Assembly: GCA_965218055.1 (NCBI GenBank)
Contig: CBDCKA010000002.1
Coordinates: 806,001 to 870,000 of the forward strand
Direction of reading: 5' to 3'
DNA: 64,000 nt
Source of the DNA: CBDBKE01 sp965218055
GTDB taxonomy: Bacteria; Acidobacteriota; Terriglobia; JAJPHL01; JAPKYU01
Below are positions 16,028 through 24,152 of this stretch, piece after piece. How positions within the stretch are numbered: the first letter of the stretch is position 1; each line of letters starts with the position of its first letter. The position numbers were made by a program, and so were the translations under genes. Below the pieces are notes generated by a model. The model saw only the letters and a program-made list of their open reading frames with translations, was not told the DNA's origin and made no database searches.

Positions 16028-17312
16028 CCCAACCGCCGCCGTAGCCGGGAAACCACCGTGGCCAGGGCCCCCAGGACTTCCTCCTTCCCAGAGGCATCAA
16101 TCCGCTCCCTCGATAGGAGACCACCGCTCTCACAGTCCAGCACACGCAGAGAAATCCGGTAACCAGCTCCCTGGCTTGAAATCCCCGCCTCCACGACAGC
16201 CCTTGCCTCTTGACGCTTGCAAACCTCCTGTGCCACTGGCCCTTCGAGGGCTTCGTCGGGTGAACGGCCCATCAAGTGCAAGCTGCTGTAGAGTTGTTCT
16301 TCCGAAACAACATTCAAGAATGGGGATTCCCGTAGTTTCACCGCCAGTGCCTGCTTCAGAGTCCCGTCAAACACCGAATCGCCGCTCGTGTTGCCGAAGT
16401 CGGTCACCAGGACATAGTCCCCTTCATTCAGAGGATCTCTGTACAGAGCATCTCTGTGCTCCAGGTAGAAAAACCATGCACCTGCCACGAGCATAAATGC
16501 CGCCAGCAATCCCAACGTCCCCTTGACGGGCACCTCCTTGACGGGCAAGGTGGGTTTTCGAGCGCCCTCGGGCACTGTCTCAGCCGGTGGTGCGGCTTTG
16601 CTTTGGGTGGATTCGGGAGCGGAACGGCGGACCGTGCTCACTGGTGTGACCGGCGTGTCTGGCACGTTTGCCAATTGTATGGGCTGCTGTGGCAGAAGCG
16701 CTTTTAGTTCATTGCGAAGCTCCCGAGTGCTCCGAAACCGCAGTTCGCGGTATTTTGATAGGTAACAATAATCCGATTTAATTCCTCCGGCAGAGCCGGA
16801 TTCAGTTCCTTGGGCGGAACGGGCAATTCGCGAAGAATTGCCTCAGCGACACTCTCAGCGGTGGCTCTCTGGAAAGGAAGGGTCCCTGTGCTCATCTCAT
16901 ACAGCACGACTCCCAAGGAATACAGATCCGTGCGCCGATCGAGTTCCTTTCCAAGGACTTGCTCGGGTGACATGTAGGCCACCGCATCAACTGTCTGGTT
17001 TGGATAGGGCGACTGCTGTCCCGCGGTCGAGGACCGGCCGGGGCCTCCCTGCGTTTCACTGGAATGCCCGCTCGATTCCGGTGGGCCAGCCGGCGCAAAG
17101 TTGACAATTCTTATTTCAGCCTCTTCAGCGAGGAATATGTTGTCGGGACGGATCTCCTTATAGATCGTTCCTCTGGTGTGGGTGGCCTCAAGGACACCCA
17201 CCATCTGAATGGCAAGGACAACAATCTGTTCAGTTTCGATGAGTTTCTTTGCCTGCAGGTGGTCTTGGAGCGTTTGGCGCGCCAGCGGCTCAGTCACGAG
17301 GGGAGCAGTGGA
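16028..17312 (-). pseudogene. Broken Ser/Thr protein kinase with TM anchor and C-terminal sensor domain
   Basis: Remnant of an acidobacterial receptor-type kinase. The N-lobe (Gly loop and Lys) is missing; the surviving C-lobe starts near 17312 (LARQTLQDHLQAKK). The catalytic loop reads IYKEIRPDNIF instead of HRDLKPEN and the DFG site reads NFA, so it was probably inactive before or soon after breakage. APE-loop-like YMSPEQVLG and TDLYSLGVVLYEM remain. A frameshift near 16755 separates this from RELRFRSTRELRNELKALL, which continues into a TM segment (LLAAFMLVAGAWFFYL) and a TolB/FlgO-like domain (VLVTDFGNTSGDSVFDGTL). IS copy B cuts the end after RRRLG. Confidence 0.8.
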
Positions 17313-17349
17313 TCTCGTTAAGGTTCTTGCCTGTCAGCTATTCCAGCTA

Positions 17350-17396
17350 TTGGTAAGCGCCTCTATGCGCCGGTTCGAGTCCGGCCCGCGCCTTCA
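17350..17396 (+). tRNA. tRNA 3'-half-like segment (partial, possible integration scar)
   Basis: TTGGTAA (17350-17356) has the form of a Thr(GGU) anticodon loop. It is followed by a 3' anticodon strand GCGCC, a T-arm GCCGG-TTCGAGT-CCGGC (17369-17385, perfect 5-bp stem) and a 7-base acceptor strand CCGCGCC. The matching 5' half is absent: no GGCGCGG lies about 70 bases upstream. The 7-base variable region is longer than usual, so identity is uncertain. A tRNA 3' half beside a truncated gene suggests an attachment site left by a tRNA-targeting integrase, but no integrase is in the window. Confidence 0.4.
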
Positions 17397-17476
17397 ATCT
17401 TTCCATCTATTTTTGGCAGCGAATTTTGGGTGTCTGCCCCTAATCCAATGTCCGGTCCGAGAGCAAATTCTTGGCC

Positions 17477-18484
17477 TCAGCTGCCGCCTCGTTCGAGGCT
17501 GCCCAACCGCGCCAAGTCTGCAGCCTGCCACCACTTCCTAGCGGCAGGCTGCTCAAGAATAATCGGCTTGAGGAAGGCCACCGCCTTCTCCAGGCCCTCC
17601 TGGAGGTCCATGTACTCGCACTCCATCTCTATCGAGAGCGCTTGGTCGTAGCCGATCAACCGGAGCGTCGTGACCAACTTGCGCCAGGTCATCTCGTCAT
17701 GTCCCCAGCCGGGTATCGTATATGTCCAGGCGCGGTTCTCAGGCTGCTCCATGGTGGTGGTGTCCATAAGGCCGCGAAGTCGAGCGTGATGATCCTGGAT
17801 CAGCAAGTCCTTGGCATGGACATTCTGCACGAGTGGACCCAGTTCATAAAGCGCATCGATCGGGTCGATTCCCTGGAACCACATCTGTGAGGTGTCAAAA
17901 TTGCACGCGGCCACCGGGCCGATCTCATCCCGCAGTCTCTTAAAGGTCGCAGGGTTGTAAATCAAATCACCGCCATGCATCTCGAAACAGATCGTGACCC
18001 CATGATCGTTCGCGATCTTCGCATGCTCTCGCCAGTATGGAATCAGCCGCTTCTCCCACTGCCACTCTAACGTATCCCGCAAGAAGGGAAACTCGACAAA
18101 GGCGACCCAGTTCGGGGCGGTGTCCCCTTCGGCGCCTTCCGGCAGGCCCGCGAGCAGCGTCATTCGCTTAATACCAGCCAATTCCGCCAGCTTGCACGCT
18201 TGCCGAAACTCACGCGAATACTCTGCGGCTACCTTTTTGTCTGGCGTGAGAGGCGTCCCGTGTCCCGCAAGCGCGCTGATTTCGAGGTCGTGACGTGCGA
18301 ACGCGTCCAGCCAGCGGTTCATCTCATCCTTGTCCCGAAGAAGCCTGTCAGGATCACAGTACTTCTTGGGCCAGAGTCCAATGCCTCCGACCTCAAGCGC
18401 CTGCAGCCCAAGCTTCTGCGCGTAGCTTAGACCGTCTTCGAACTCGAAATTCATGAGGTTGAGTGTAATCACGCCAAGTTTCAC
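17477..18484 (-). CDS. Sugar phosphate isomerase/epimerase family protein, paralogue of 9309-10292
   Basis: A 335-residue xylose-isomerase-like TIM barrel sharing the whole motif order with the protein at 9309-10292: MKLGVITLNLMNFEFEDGL at the start, ALAGHGTPLTPDKKVAAEYS, GLPEGAEGDTAPNWV, WQWEKRLIPYWREH, CNFDTSQMWFQGIDPI, VHAKDLL and SIEMECEYMD. A Glu/Asp/His metal site is expected. The C-terminal 20 residues beyond the barrel are unlike the paralogue. It stands alone between the tRNA-like scar and the M24 peptidase. The two paralogues flank the rearranged zone, so they may derive from a duplication. Confidence 0.85.
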   Translation of the reverse strand: MKLGVITLNLMNFEFEDGLSYAQKLGLQALEVGGIGLWPKKYCDPDRLLRDKDEMNRWLDAFARHDLEISALAGHGTPLTPDKKVAAEYSREFRQACKLAELAGIKRMTLLAGLPEGAEGDTAPNWVAFVEFPFLRDTLEWQWEKRLIPYWREHAKIANDHGVTICFEMHGGDLIYNPATFKRLRDEIGPVAACNFDTSQMWFQGIDPIDALYELGPLVQNVHAKDLLIQDHHARLRGLMDTTTMEQPENRAWTYTIPGWGHDEMTWRKLVTTLRLIGYDQALSIEMECEYMDLQEGLEKAVAFLKPIILEQPAARKWWQAADLARLGSLERGGS

Positions 18485-18570
18485 ATGACCCTCCCTTTCC
18501 CTAAGGGGCTGTGTGGTCCTGACAGCGTCAATCCTCTGGACTTTTCACTGGGGGGAAAAGCGGAGTCTTC

Positions 18571-19731
18571 TCACGCCGCCACGACGGTCCAATCTCGGCC
18601 CCTGTCTCCATACGCTACCAAGCCCTCCTGGGTGACAGCAACGGTATCCTCCAGCTTGATGAAGCCCACTTCCGGGTTCCTGAGGTCTGTTTCGACGGAG
18701 AGAACCATACCGGCTTCGATGGGGCGGTTTTCATAGAGCCCGGGGTAGGGGATTCCCCCCGTCCCCCTCAGGTGGGGGGCCTCATGCTGGATCATACCCA
18801 TCCCGTGCGCAAAGAAATCCATTTCGTCTTTGTGGGCGCATTTTGCCTGCTCAGCCAAAGCCGTCTCGAAGATTTCATTTCCTGTAGCGCCCGCTTTGAT
18901 GGCAGCGCGCGCTGCTGCCTGAACAGCCTGCACCTCAGCCAAGAGGTCTTTCATGAGCTGGGTCGGTTGGCCAAGAACGGCCATGCGGCAGAGGTCACCC
19001 AGGTAGCCGTTCTTGTTGCCGCCGGAGTCGAGGGAGAGGATATTGCCTCTCTCCCACCGCGCATCGCACGGCGTCCGATTGTAGCTTGGTCCGGTGGCGG
19101 TGGCGCAGTATTGAAAATCCAACCCGCGATTCGTCTCCTCGCGTACCAGGTGCCGGACGATTTCGCGTGTGGTCGTTCCCGGCTTCGTGCCGTGCATCAC
19201 CGTCATCATGGAGTTGACTATCAGGTCCGAGGCCTCCTGGAGAAGGGCCAGTTCGTCGGGGCGCTTTACGGCCCGCAGCTCGTCCAGCACAGGGTGCGCC
19301 TCGATGAACTTGGCGCCGGGCAGTTCCGCCTGAAGAGTGGAGAAGCAGTCCACCGGCAAGAACGACTTTTCCACCCCCACAGTTCTGTTGGCGAGGCCCA
19401 GCTTGCGAAGGAACGCGGCCGTCTCCCTTCCGGTCTTTTCGCTCTGCCAGGAGTTGTTTCTTACATTCTTCACCCAGAAGCCGGGCTCTACAGCCTGCTG
19501 ATTGTTTTCCAGGGGACTTCCAACATAGAAAGCCTTCTCCGGCTGGCCCTTCACATATCCCAGGCAGGGCACATAACGACCCACCCCAATGGTATTTTTG
19601 TGAGCGAACAAGAAACATTCATACCCGCCCAAGAGATATTGGACGTTTTCCTTGGACGTAGCGAGCAGCACCTCGACGCCCGCCTGCTCCATCAGTGCAT
19701 CCAGCTTCGCGACCAAAAATGGGGGTTTCAT
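18571..19731 (-). CDS. M24 family metallopeptidase (Xaa-Pro aminopeptidase-like)
   Basis: A 386-residue pita-bread-fold metalloprotease, probably cytoplasmic. After a creatinase-like N-terminal domain the five metal ligands are visible: Asp in LSLDSGGN, Asp in GYLGDLCRM, His in AHGMGMIQHE, Glu in LSVETDL and Glu in FIKLEDTV. The ATG at 19731 overlaps the stop of the upstream kinase gene (ATGA), giving tight coupling. The frame is open far upstream only because it runs antiphase through the kinase C-terminus. Substrate (dipeptide, creatine-like or other) is unknown; linkage to a membrane kinase suggests co-regulation. Confidence 0.88.
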   Translation of the reverse strand: MKPPFLVAKLDALMEQAGVEVLLATSKENVQYLLGGYECFLFAHKNTIGVGRYVPCLGYVKGQPEKAFYVGSPLENNQQAVEPGFWVKNVRNNSWQSEKTGRETAAFLRKLGLANRTVGVEKSFLPVDCFSTLQAELPGAKFIEAHPVLDELRAVKRPDELALLQEASDLIVNSMMTVMHGTKPGTTTREIVRHLVREETNRGLDFQYCATATGPSYNRTPCDARWERGNILSLDSGGNKNGYLGDLCRMAVLGQPTQLMKDLLAEVQAVQAAARAAIKAGATGNEIFETALAEQAKCAHKDEMDFFAHGMGMIQHEAPHLRGTGGIPYPGLYENRPIEAGMVLSVETDLRNPEVGFIKLEDTVAVTQEGLVAYGDRGRDWTVVAA

Positions 19732-21080
19732 CGAGTCTTCTCCGCGTCGAACGAAGCGGTCGAGAGGGGGGAGGTTGGCGCTTCGTAGGCCTTCTGGATC
19801 AGGGTACGCTGGGAGAAAGGCAGGTAGGTCAACCCGACAACGCAGGCCAGCGCGACCGCGTAGTGGATTTTCGGCACCAGCAGCAGGGGCGAGGAGGCCC
19901 AAAGTGCGTCCAGCGCCAGCAGCGCGGGAAACAGCCGGCGGAACTTGTCCCCGGTCGCGCGGTGGTCCAGCCCCACGGCCGAAAGCAGGTAAAGACGCAC
20001 AGCAATCCCGCACATAGCCGAGACAATGACCAGGGGCAGGGTGAGCCAGGCGGGCATCAATAACACGCCCTCCAGAGTTCGTTCAACCGAATCGGCGTAG
20101 TGCAGGGCGGTGCCGTAGATGCTCAGATAGCCCAATTGAATAACCAGCAGCAAGGCCCGGGCTTGGCCGCGAGGCATGGTGAACCCATCTTCTTGCTGTT
20201 TGTCATCCACCCAATCGACAGGCTCGCCGCGTTCGACCTGTTTCAAGTCCACCAGCAGGTCCTGCACCGACTGGTACCGCTCCCCCGACCGCTTGCGAAG
20301 GCACTTGCGGACGACACGCTCCAACTCCGCAGGCGCCTCGGGGGCATAGTGAGCCAGGCTGGGCGGTTCCTCTTTGAGGATGTTGCCGATCGTCGAAGGC
20401 GGGCTCTTGCCAACGAAGGGGTGGCGCTGCGCGGCCATCTCGTACAGCGTCACACCGAAGGAAAACACATCGCTGCGGTGGTCCACCTCCTCGGCCTGCA
20501 ATTGCTCCGGGGACATGTAGTTCACCGTTCCCACCAGGCGCGCGCCCATCGAGGAGCGAGTCGCACCGGGGTTGTCGCTCAGCTCGGCGCTCATTCCCTC
20601 GATGACCAACAACGGCACTTTGGCCACGCCAAAGTCCAGGATCTTCACCCGGCCGTCCGGGGTAATCATCAAGTTTTCCGGTTTCAGGTCACGGTGAACA
20701 ATGCCGGCCTTGTGCGCTGTAGCCAGGCCATCGGCGATGTCGATGAAGATGGATAGGATTTCCTTCAGGCGCAGCGCCCGTTTGCGCATCAGCTCGCGCA
20801 GATTGCTGCCCTCCACGTACTCGTAGACGATGAACACGGAGTCGCCGGCAATTTCGAAGTCGTGGACGGTGGCGATCACGGGGTGGTTCAGCGCCGAAGC
20901 GGCGCGCGCCTCAACGGCCAGGCGCCGGCGCAGCGTGGGTTCGGCGACCGACTCAGGCAGAAGCATCTTCAGGGCGATCAGCCGGCCTAACCGCGTGTCC
21001 CGCGCCCGATAGACAACCCCCATGCCTCCCTCGCCAAGCTTTTCCTCAATGCGATAGTGCGAAATGGTTTGTCCGACCAT
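19728..21080 (-). CDS. Membrane-anchored Ser/Thr protein kinase (PknB-type)
   Basis: A 450-residue Hanks-type kinase. The domain spans about residues 8-285: Gly loop LGEGGMGVVY (15-24), Lys38 in IALKML, HRDLKPEN (129-136), DFG (149-151), MSPEQLQAEEVDHRSDVFSFG and a C-lobe Arg, so it should be active. After a short linker the region from about 310 to 440 holds about four hydrophobic helices (ARALLLVIQLGYLSIY, LMPAWLTLPLVIVSAMCGIA, FPALLALDALWAS, YAVALACVVGLTYL), predicting a multi-span membrane tail instead of the usual single anchor with an external sensor. It is translationally coupled to the M24 peptidase and divergent from the radical SAM gene at 21379. Confidence 0.92.
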   Translation of the reverse strand: MVGQTISHYRIEEKLGEGGMGVVYRARDTRLGRLIALKMLLPESVAEPTLRRRLAVEARAASALNHPVIATVHDFEIAGDSVFIVYEYVEGSNLRELMRKRALRLKEILSIFIDIADGLATAHKAGIVHRDLKPENLMITPDGRVKILDFGVAKVPLLVIEGMSAELSDNPGATRSSMGARLVGTVNYMSPEQLQAEEVDHRSDVFSFGVTLYEMAAQRHPFVGKSPPSTIGNILKEEPPSLAHYAPEAPAELERVVRKCLRKRSGERYQSVQDLLVDLKQVERGEPVDWVDDKQQEDGFTMPRGQARALLLVIQLGYLSIYGTALHYADSVERTLEGVLLMPAWLTLPLVIVSAMCGIAVRLYLLSAVGLDHRATGDKFRRLFPALLALDALWASSPLLLVPKIHYAVALACVVGLTYLPFSQRTLIQKAYEAPTSPLSTASFDAEKTR

Positions 21081-21378
21081 GACGAACAGGCGCCTTCTGT
21101 GCCGCTTCGGAGGTCCAGATCACCAATCTGTGTGGGAATCGAGAGTAGCACAACTCGGCAGATGGCACAGCGTGGAAGGAGGCTGGAGGCGGGTCGACCG
21201 GTTCGGCAGAGCAGCCCGAGCGGGCCCCGAATGTCCAGAAGGGCCAGAACGGCAGGTTCCATAACCGTCCACAGAGCGGTTTTCCCTTTTTGAGCTTTCC
21301 GGCTTGTATTTCAGGCAAGACTCGCGCAGTATAGTCGTTTTGGCCCTAGTGCCGAATCTCAAGCCTGGAAGAGACTCC

Positions 21379-23223
21379 GTGCCTGAAGCGCCGAATACTG
21401 TGCCAGCCGGCCAGCAGACATCGCAACCGAGAACCGGTGGGCCCGGCTCCGGCGGGGACCAGAACGGCAAGCTGATCGTCCTGACCGCGCCGCTGACCGA
21501 GACCATTGACCATGCCGGCTACTTCATCCAGATGGCTATGGCCTCCATGCCGACGTGGATGGAGTTTGTGCTGAACCGCAAGTACCCCAACTGGCGAGAC
21601 GTGGAATACAACGAAGATGGGTCGGCGCTCTATATGCCAGCCGGTGTCCGGCTGCTGGAGAAGTCGCTGCTGCGGGAGTTCAGCCGGCAGGACGTGGTGA
21701 GCTGTTACCCGCAGGATTTGGAGAAGTTCATTGGCCCCGATACCCGCGTGGTAGCCGTCTCAACCCACAATCCCCTGGGGGTGACCTTCGCCGCCGGCGT
21801 CTACACCTCCATCTTCGGCTCCTCGCGGTCGCCGATTAACTCCCATTACGCCAAAGAGCTGTTTTACAAGGTCAAGGCCAGCCCCCACCGGGACAATTTC
21901 AAAGTGATTGTCGGCGGCTCCGGCGGATGGCAGGTCTCGCAAACCGACAGCTACGGCGAGTTGAGCGTGGACTGCGTCGTGGACGGCCGCAGCGAATCCT
22001 CCGACACGCTGGCCCTGTTCCACCAAGCGATTCGCGGAGAGGCGCTGCCACGTCAGGTGGAGGTGGCGCATCCCATGGCCCGCGACGAGATTCTCACTCC
22101 GGACGCCCGAACAACCTTTGGCGTGGTCGAGATGACCACCGGTTGTGGCCGCCGCTGCCAGTTCTGCCTGCCGGATTTGAATCCGGCACTGGATGTTCCC
22201 AAACGGAACATCATGACCGCCGTGCGAGCCAACGTCCGGGGCGGCAACAATCAGATCTCGCTGGCCACCGAAGACATGTTCATTTGGGGACAGATCCGAA
22301 CCGAGACGCCCTTCTTCTTCCCCAACCGAGAGGAGTTGCTGGGTCTGTACGGTGAGATCGTGAATACGCCGGGCGTGGAACATCACGTGTTGAGCCATTG
22401 CACAATGGCGCCCTTTGTGGTTGATCCACTGTTGATCAAGAAACTTTCTGAGATTCTGCTGCCGAAAAGTCCGATTCATCTGCCGCGGTTGAGCACCCAT
22501 CCGCAGAAGAAGGCGATCTCCCCGCTGATCGGTCTGGAGACGGGCTCGGTCCGAACGGCGAAGAAGATCATGCCCAGCAAGGGTGTGCCGTTTTTCATCG
22601 AGGACTGGCCCAGCGTGGTGCTGGAAGGGCTCCGGGTCGCCAACGAGAACAACTGGTTTCCGGTGATGACGTTGATCGTGGGCAGCCCCGGAGAGACCGA
22701 TGAAGACGTGATGGCCACCCTGGACCTGATCTACGAGATGGAGCGCCGCGGCTTGTTCGCCATTCTGGTTCCTTCCATCTTCACGCCTCTGCACGATACC
22801 CGCTTGGAGGCCTCCATGGGCGTGACCGAAACGCAGCAACTGAGCCCGCTGCAGTGGCAGCTCATCCTGAAATGCTGGAAATTTGACCTGCGTCCGGCCC
22901 TGCATAGCTGGTGGGGTCCCACAGCCTGGCGCGTGGGTTCCATCAGCATGTGGCTTTATAAGCTGCGGCGGCTCAATGGGCCTAACTTCACTTGGCCGTT
23001 GTGGATGTTTTCCGGGGCCGTTCCGGAGAAGCTGCTGGCCCGGATGGGCAAGATTTACATGGGCAAGCCGCTGAAGACCAAGACCCGCAAGGAATTGATC
23101 GCCTCAGTGAAACCTCATTACTTGCAGTATTTTCGTGCGGACAACGGGGACCTTCCCGACCACTACACACCGCCGTCCCGGCCCGAACCCCGGGCCCAGG
23201 AAGCGCTGCGCGTCGTTTCCTAA
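21379..23223 (+). CDS. B12-binding-type radical SAM protein
   Basis: A 614-residue radical SAM enzyme with an N-terminal Rossmann-like cobalamin-binding-type region (residues about 30-230, ending IVGGSGGWQV and VDCVVDGRSE). The CxxxCxxC cluster motif has Cys codons at 22144, 22156 and 22165 (TTGCGRRCQFC). LATEDMF, SPLIGLETGSVRTAKKIMPS, TLIVGSPGETDEDVM and FTPLHDTRLE are further core features, followed by a long unassigned C-terminal part. The GTG at 21379 is chosen for the GGAAGAG 6 bases upstream; the frame is open to a TTG at 21304. One of three unrelated-looking B12-radical SAM genes in the window. Substrate unknown. Confidence 0.85.
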   Translation: MPEAPNTVPAGQQTSQPRTGGPGSGGDQNGKLIVLTAPLTETIDHAGYFIQMAMASMPTWMEFVLNRKYPNWRDVEYNEDGSALYMPAGVRLLEKSLLREFSRQDVVSCYPQDLEKFIGPDTRVVAVSTHNPLGVTFAAGVYTSIFGSSRSPINSHYAKELFYKVKASPHRDNFKVIVGGSGGWQVSQTDSYGELSVDCVVDGRSESSDTLALFHQAIRGEALPRQVEVAHPMARDEILTPDARTTFGVVEMTTGCGRRCQFCLPDLNPALDVPKRNIMTAVRANVRGGNNQISLATEDMFIWGQIRTETPFFFPNREELLGLYGEIVNTPGVEHHVLSHCTMAPFVVDPLLIKKLSEILLPKSPIHLPRLSTHPQKKAISPLIGLETGSVRTAKKIMPSKGVPFFIEDWPSVVLEGLRVANENNWFPVMTLIVGSPGETDEDVMATLDLIYEMERRGLFAILVPSIFTPLHDTRLEASMGVTETQQLSPLQWQLILKCWKFDLRPALHSWWGPTAWRVGSISMWLYKLRRLNGPNFTWPLWMFSGAVPEKLLARMGKIYMGKPLKTKTRKELIASVKPHYLQYFRADNGDLPDHYTPPSRPEPRAQEALRVVS

Positions 23224-23250
23224 AAAGGGGTGCCTTTCGGCCCTAGCACT

Positions 23251-23754
23251 TCAGATGAAGAGTTCTTCGTCCTGAGTAGCGCGCTCGGGAGTCCGGCGGC
23301 GACGGCCGCCGATCAGGTGGTCCACGGCCACACGGAGGCCGTACACGAAGGCGTCTAGCTCGCGCACCGGACGGACCAGGCTCTTTTCCACAAACTCCAC
23401 GCTTCGTTCAATCCGGTTGAAGACATCTGCCATCAGTTGATCCACACGGACCACCTGGAGGTGGGTGCGGTCGGTGGCTTCACTCATGACCTTGTCGACC
23501 TTGCCCACTTGGACCCGCGCTGCCTGAGACAGTTCCTCCACCGTTTCGATGAGCCGGTCCATCTCCTTGCGGGTGCTTTCCACTAGGGAGCGAACGCTGG
23601 AGAGCAGCGGGTGGAGGTCGCGATCGAGCAACATCTGCACCCGCACTTGGAGATCGCGGAAACCCAAATACAGGGCGACCATCACACCCGCTTGCAGGAC
23701 CACCACCAGGCCGATCACCACAACGTAGATTTCTAGCCAACGGGGAGTTTCCAT
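23251..23754 (-). CDS. Membrane-anchored coiled-coil protein (DUF948-like)
   Basis: A 167-residue protein with one N-terminal TM helix (IYVVVIGLVVVLQAGVMVAL) and a long helical, charge-rich region, then an Arg-rich end. This is the layout of DUF948-type proteins, often encoded beside YtxH-like genes as here: the YtxH-like gene ends upstream at 23767, 12 bases away. The pair is probably an operon. Function unknown; envelope or stress role inferred only from the family. Confidence 0.7.
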   Translation of the reverse strand: METPRWLEIYVVVIGLVVVLQAGVMVALYLGFRDLQVRVQMLLDRDLHPLLSSVRSLVESTRKEMDRLIETVEELSQAARVQVGKVDKVMSEATDRTHLQVVRVDQLMADVFNRIERSVEFVEKSLVRPVRELDAFVYGLRVAVDHLIGGRRRRTPERATQDEELFI

Positions 23755-23766
23755 CTAAGACCAGCC

Positions 23767-24066
23767 TCAGTTCTTGGAACCGGAAGGTTCGCTGGCATCG
23801 CGGTAGGCTCGCTTACCGGCATCCACCGCCGACTGGAGATGTTCCTTCTGCCGTTCCACTGTCTCCTTGCCTTTGGCGATGTAGTCGTCGGCCTGATCGC
23901 GCAGTTCGCGGCCCCGGCGCTTGACGAAGTCACGCCCTTCATCGGCCTTGTGGGTGAGTAGCTCGCGGGTCTCCTCACCGGCACGAGGAGCGTACAGAAC
24001 GCCAACCACGATGCCCATCCCTAACCCGACCAGGAAACAACTGAGTCTTCCATCGCTATCCGCCAT
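23767..24066 (-). CDS. YtxH-like small membrane protein
   Basis: A 99-residue protein with an N-terminal TM segment (CFLVGLGMGIVVGVLYAPRAGEETR). The VGVLYAPRAGEETRELL block is the YtxH hallmark, and a helical tail of repeated Lys/Arg/Glu/Ala follows. It lies 12 bases before the DUF948-like gene and downstream of uvrC on the same strand. Function unknown in the family; general-stress link known only from distant relatives. Confidence 0.85.
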   Translation of the reverse strand: MADSDGRLSCFLVGLGMGIVVGVLYAPRAGEETRELLTHKADEGRDFVKRRGRELRDQADDYIAKGKETVERQKEHLQSAVDAGKRAYRDASEPSGSKN

Positions 24067-24152
24067 AAGGAACCTCCCATTCCGAGCGACGCGATGTTAG
24101 CACGGTTCGCTCCCCACAGAAACCGAAAACCGGGCGCCGCAGCCCAACCCGT

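Noticed and set aside
18571..20013. A 480-residue reading of the M24 peptidase starting at 20013
   Set aside because: The extra N-terminal 94 residues are the kinase C-terminus read in another frame; the ATG at 19731 starts exactly at the family N-terminus and gives an ATGA overlap.
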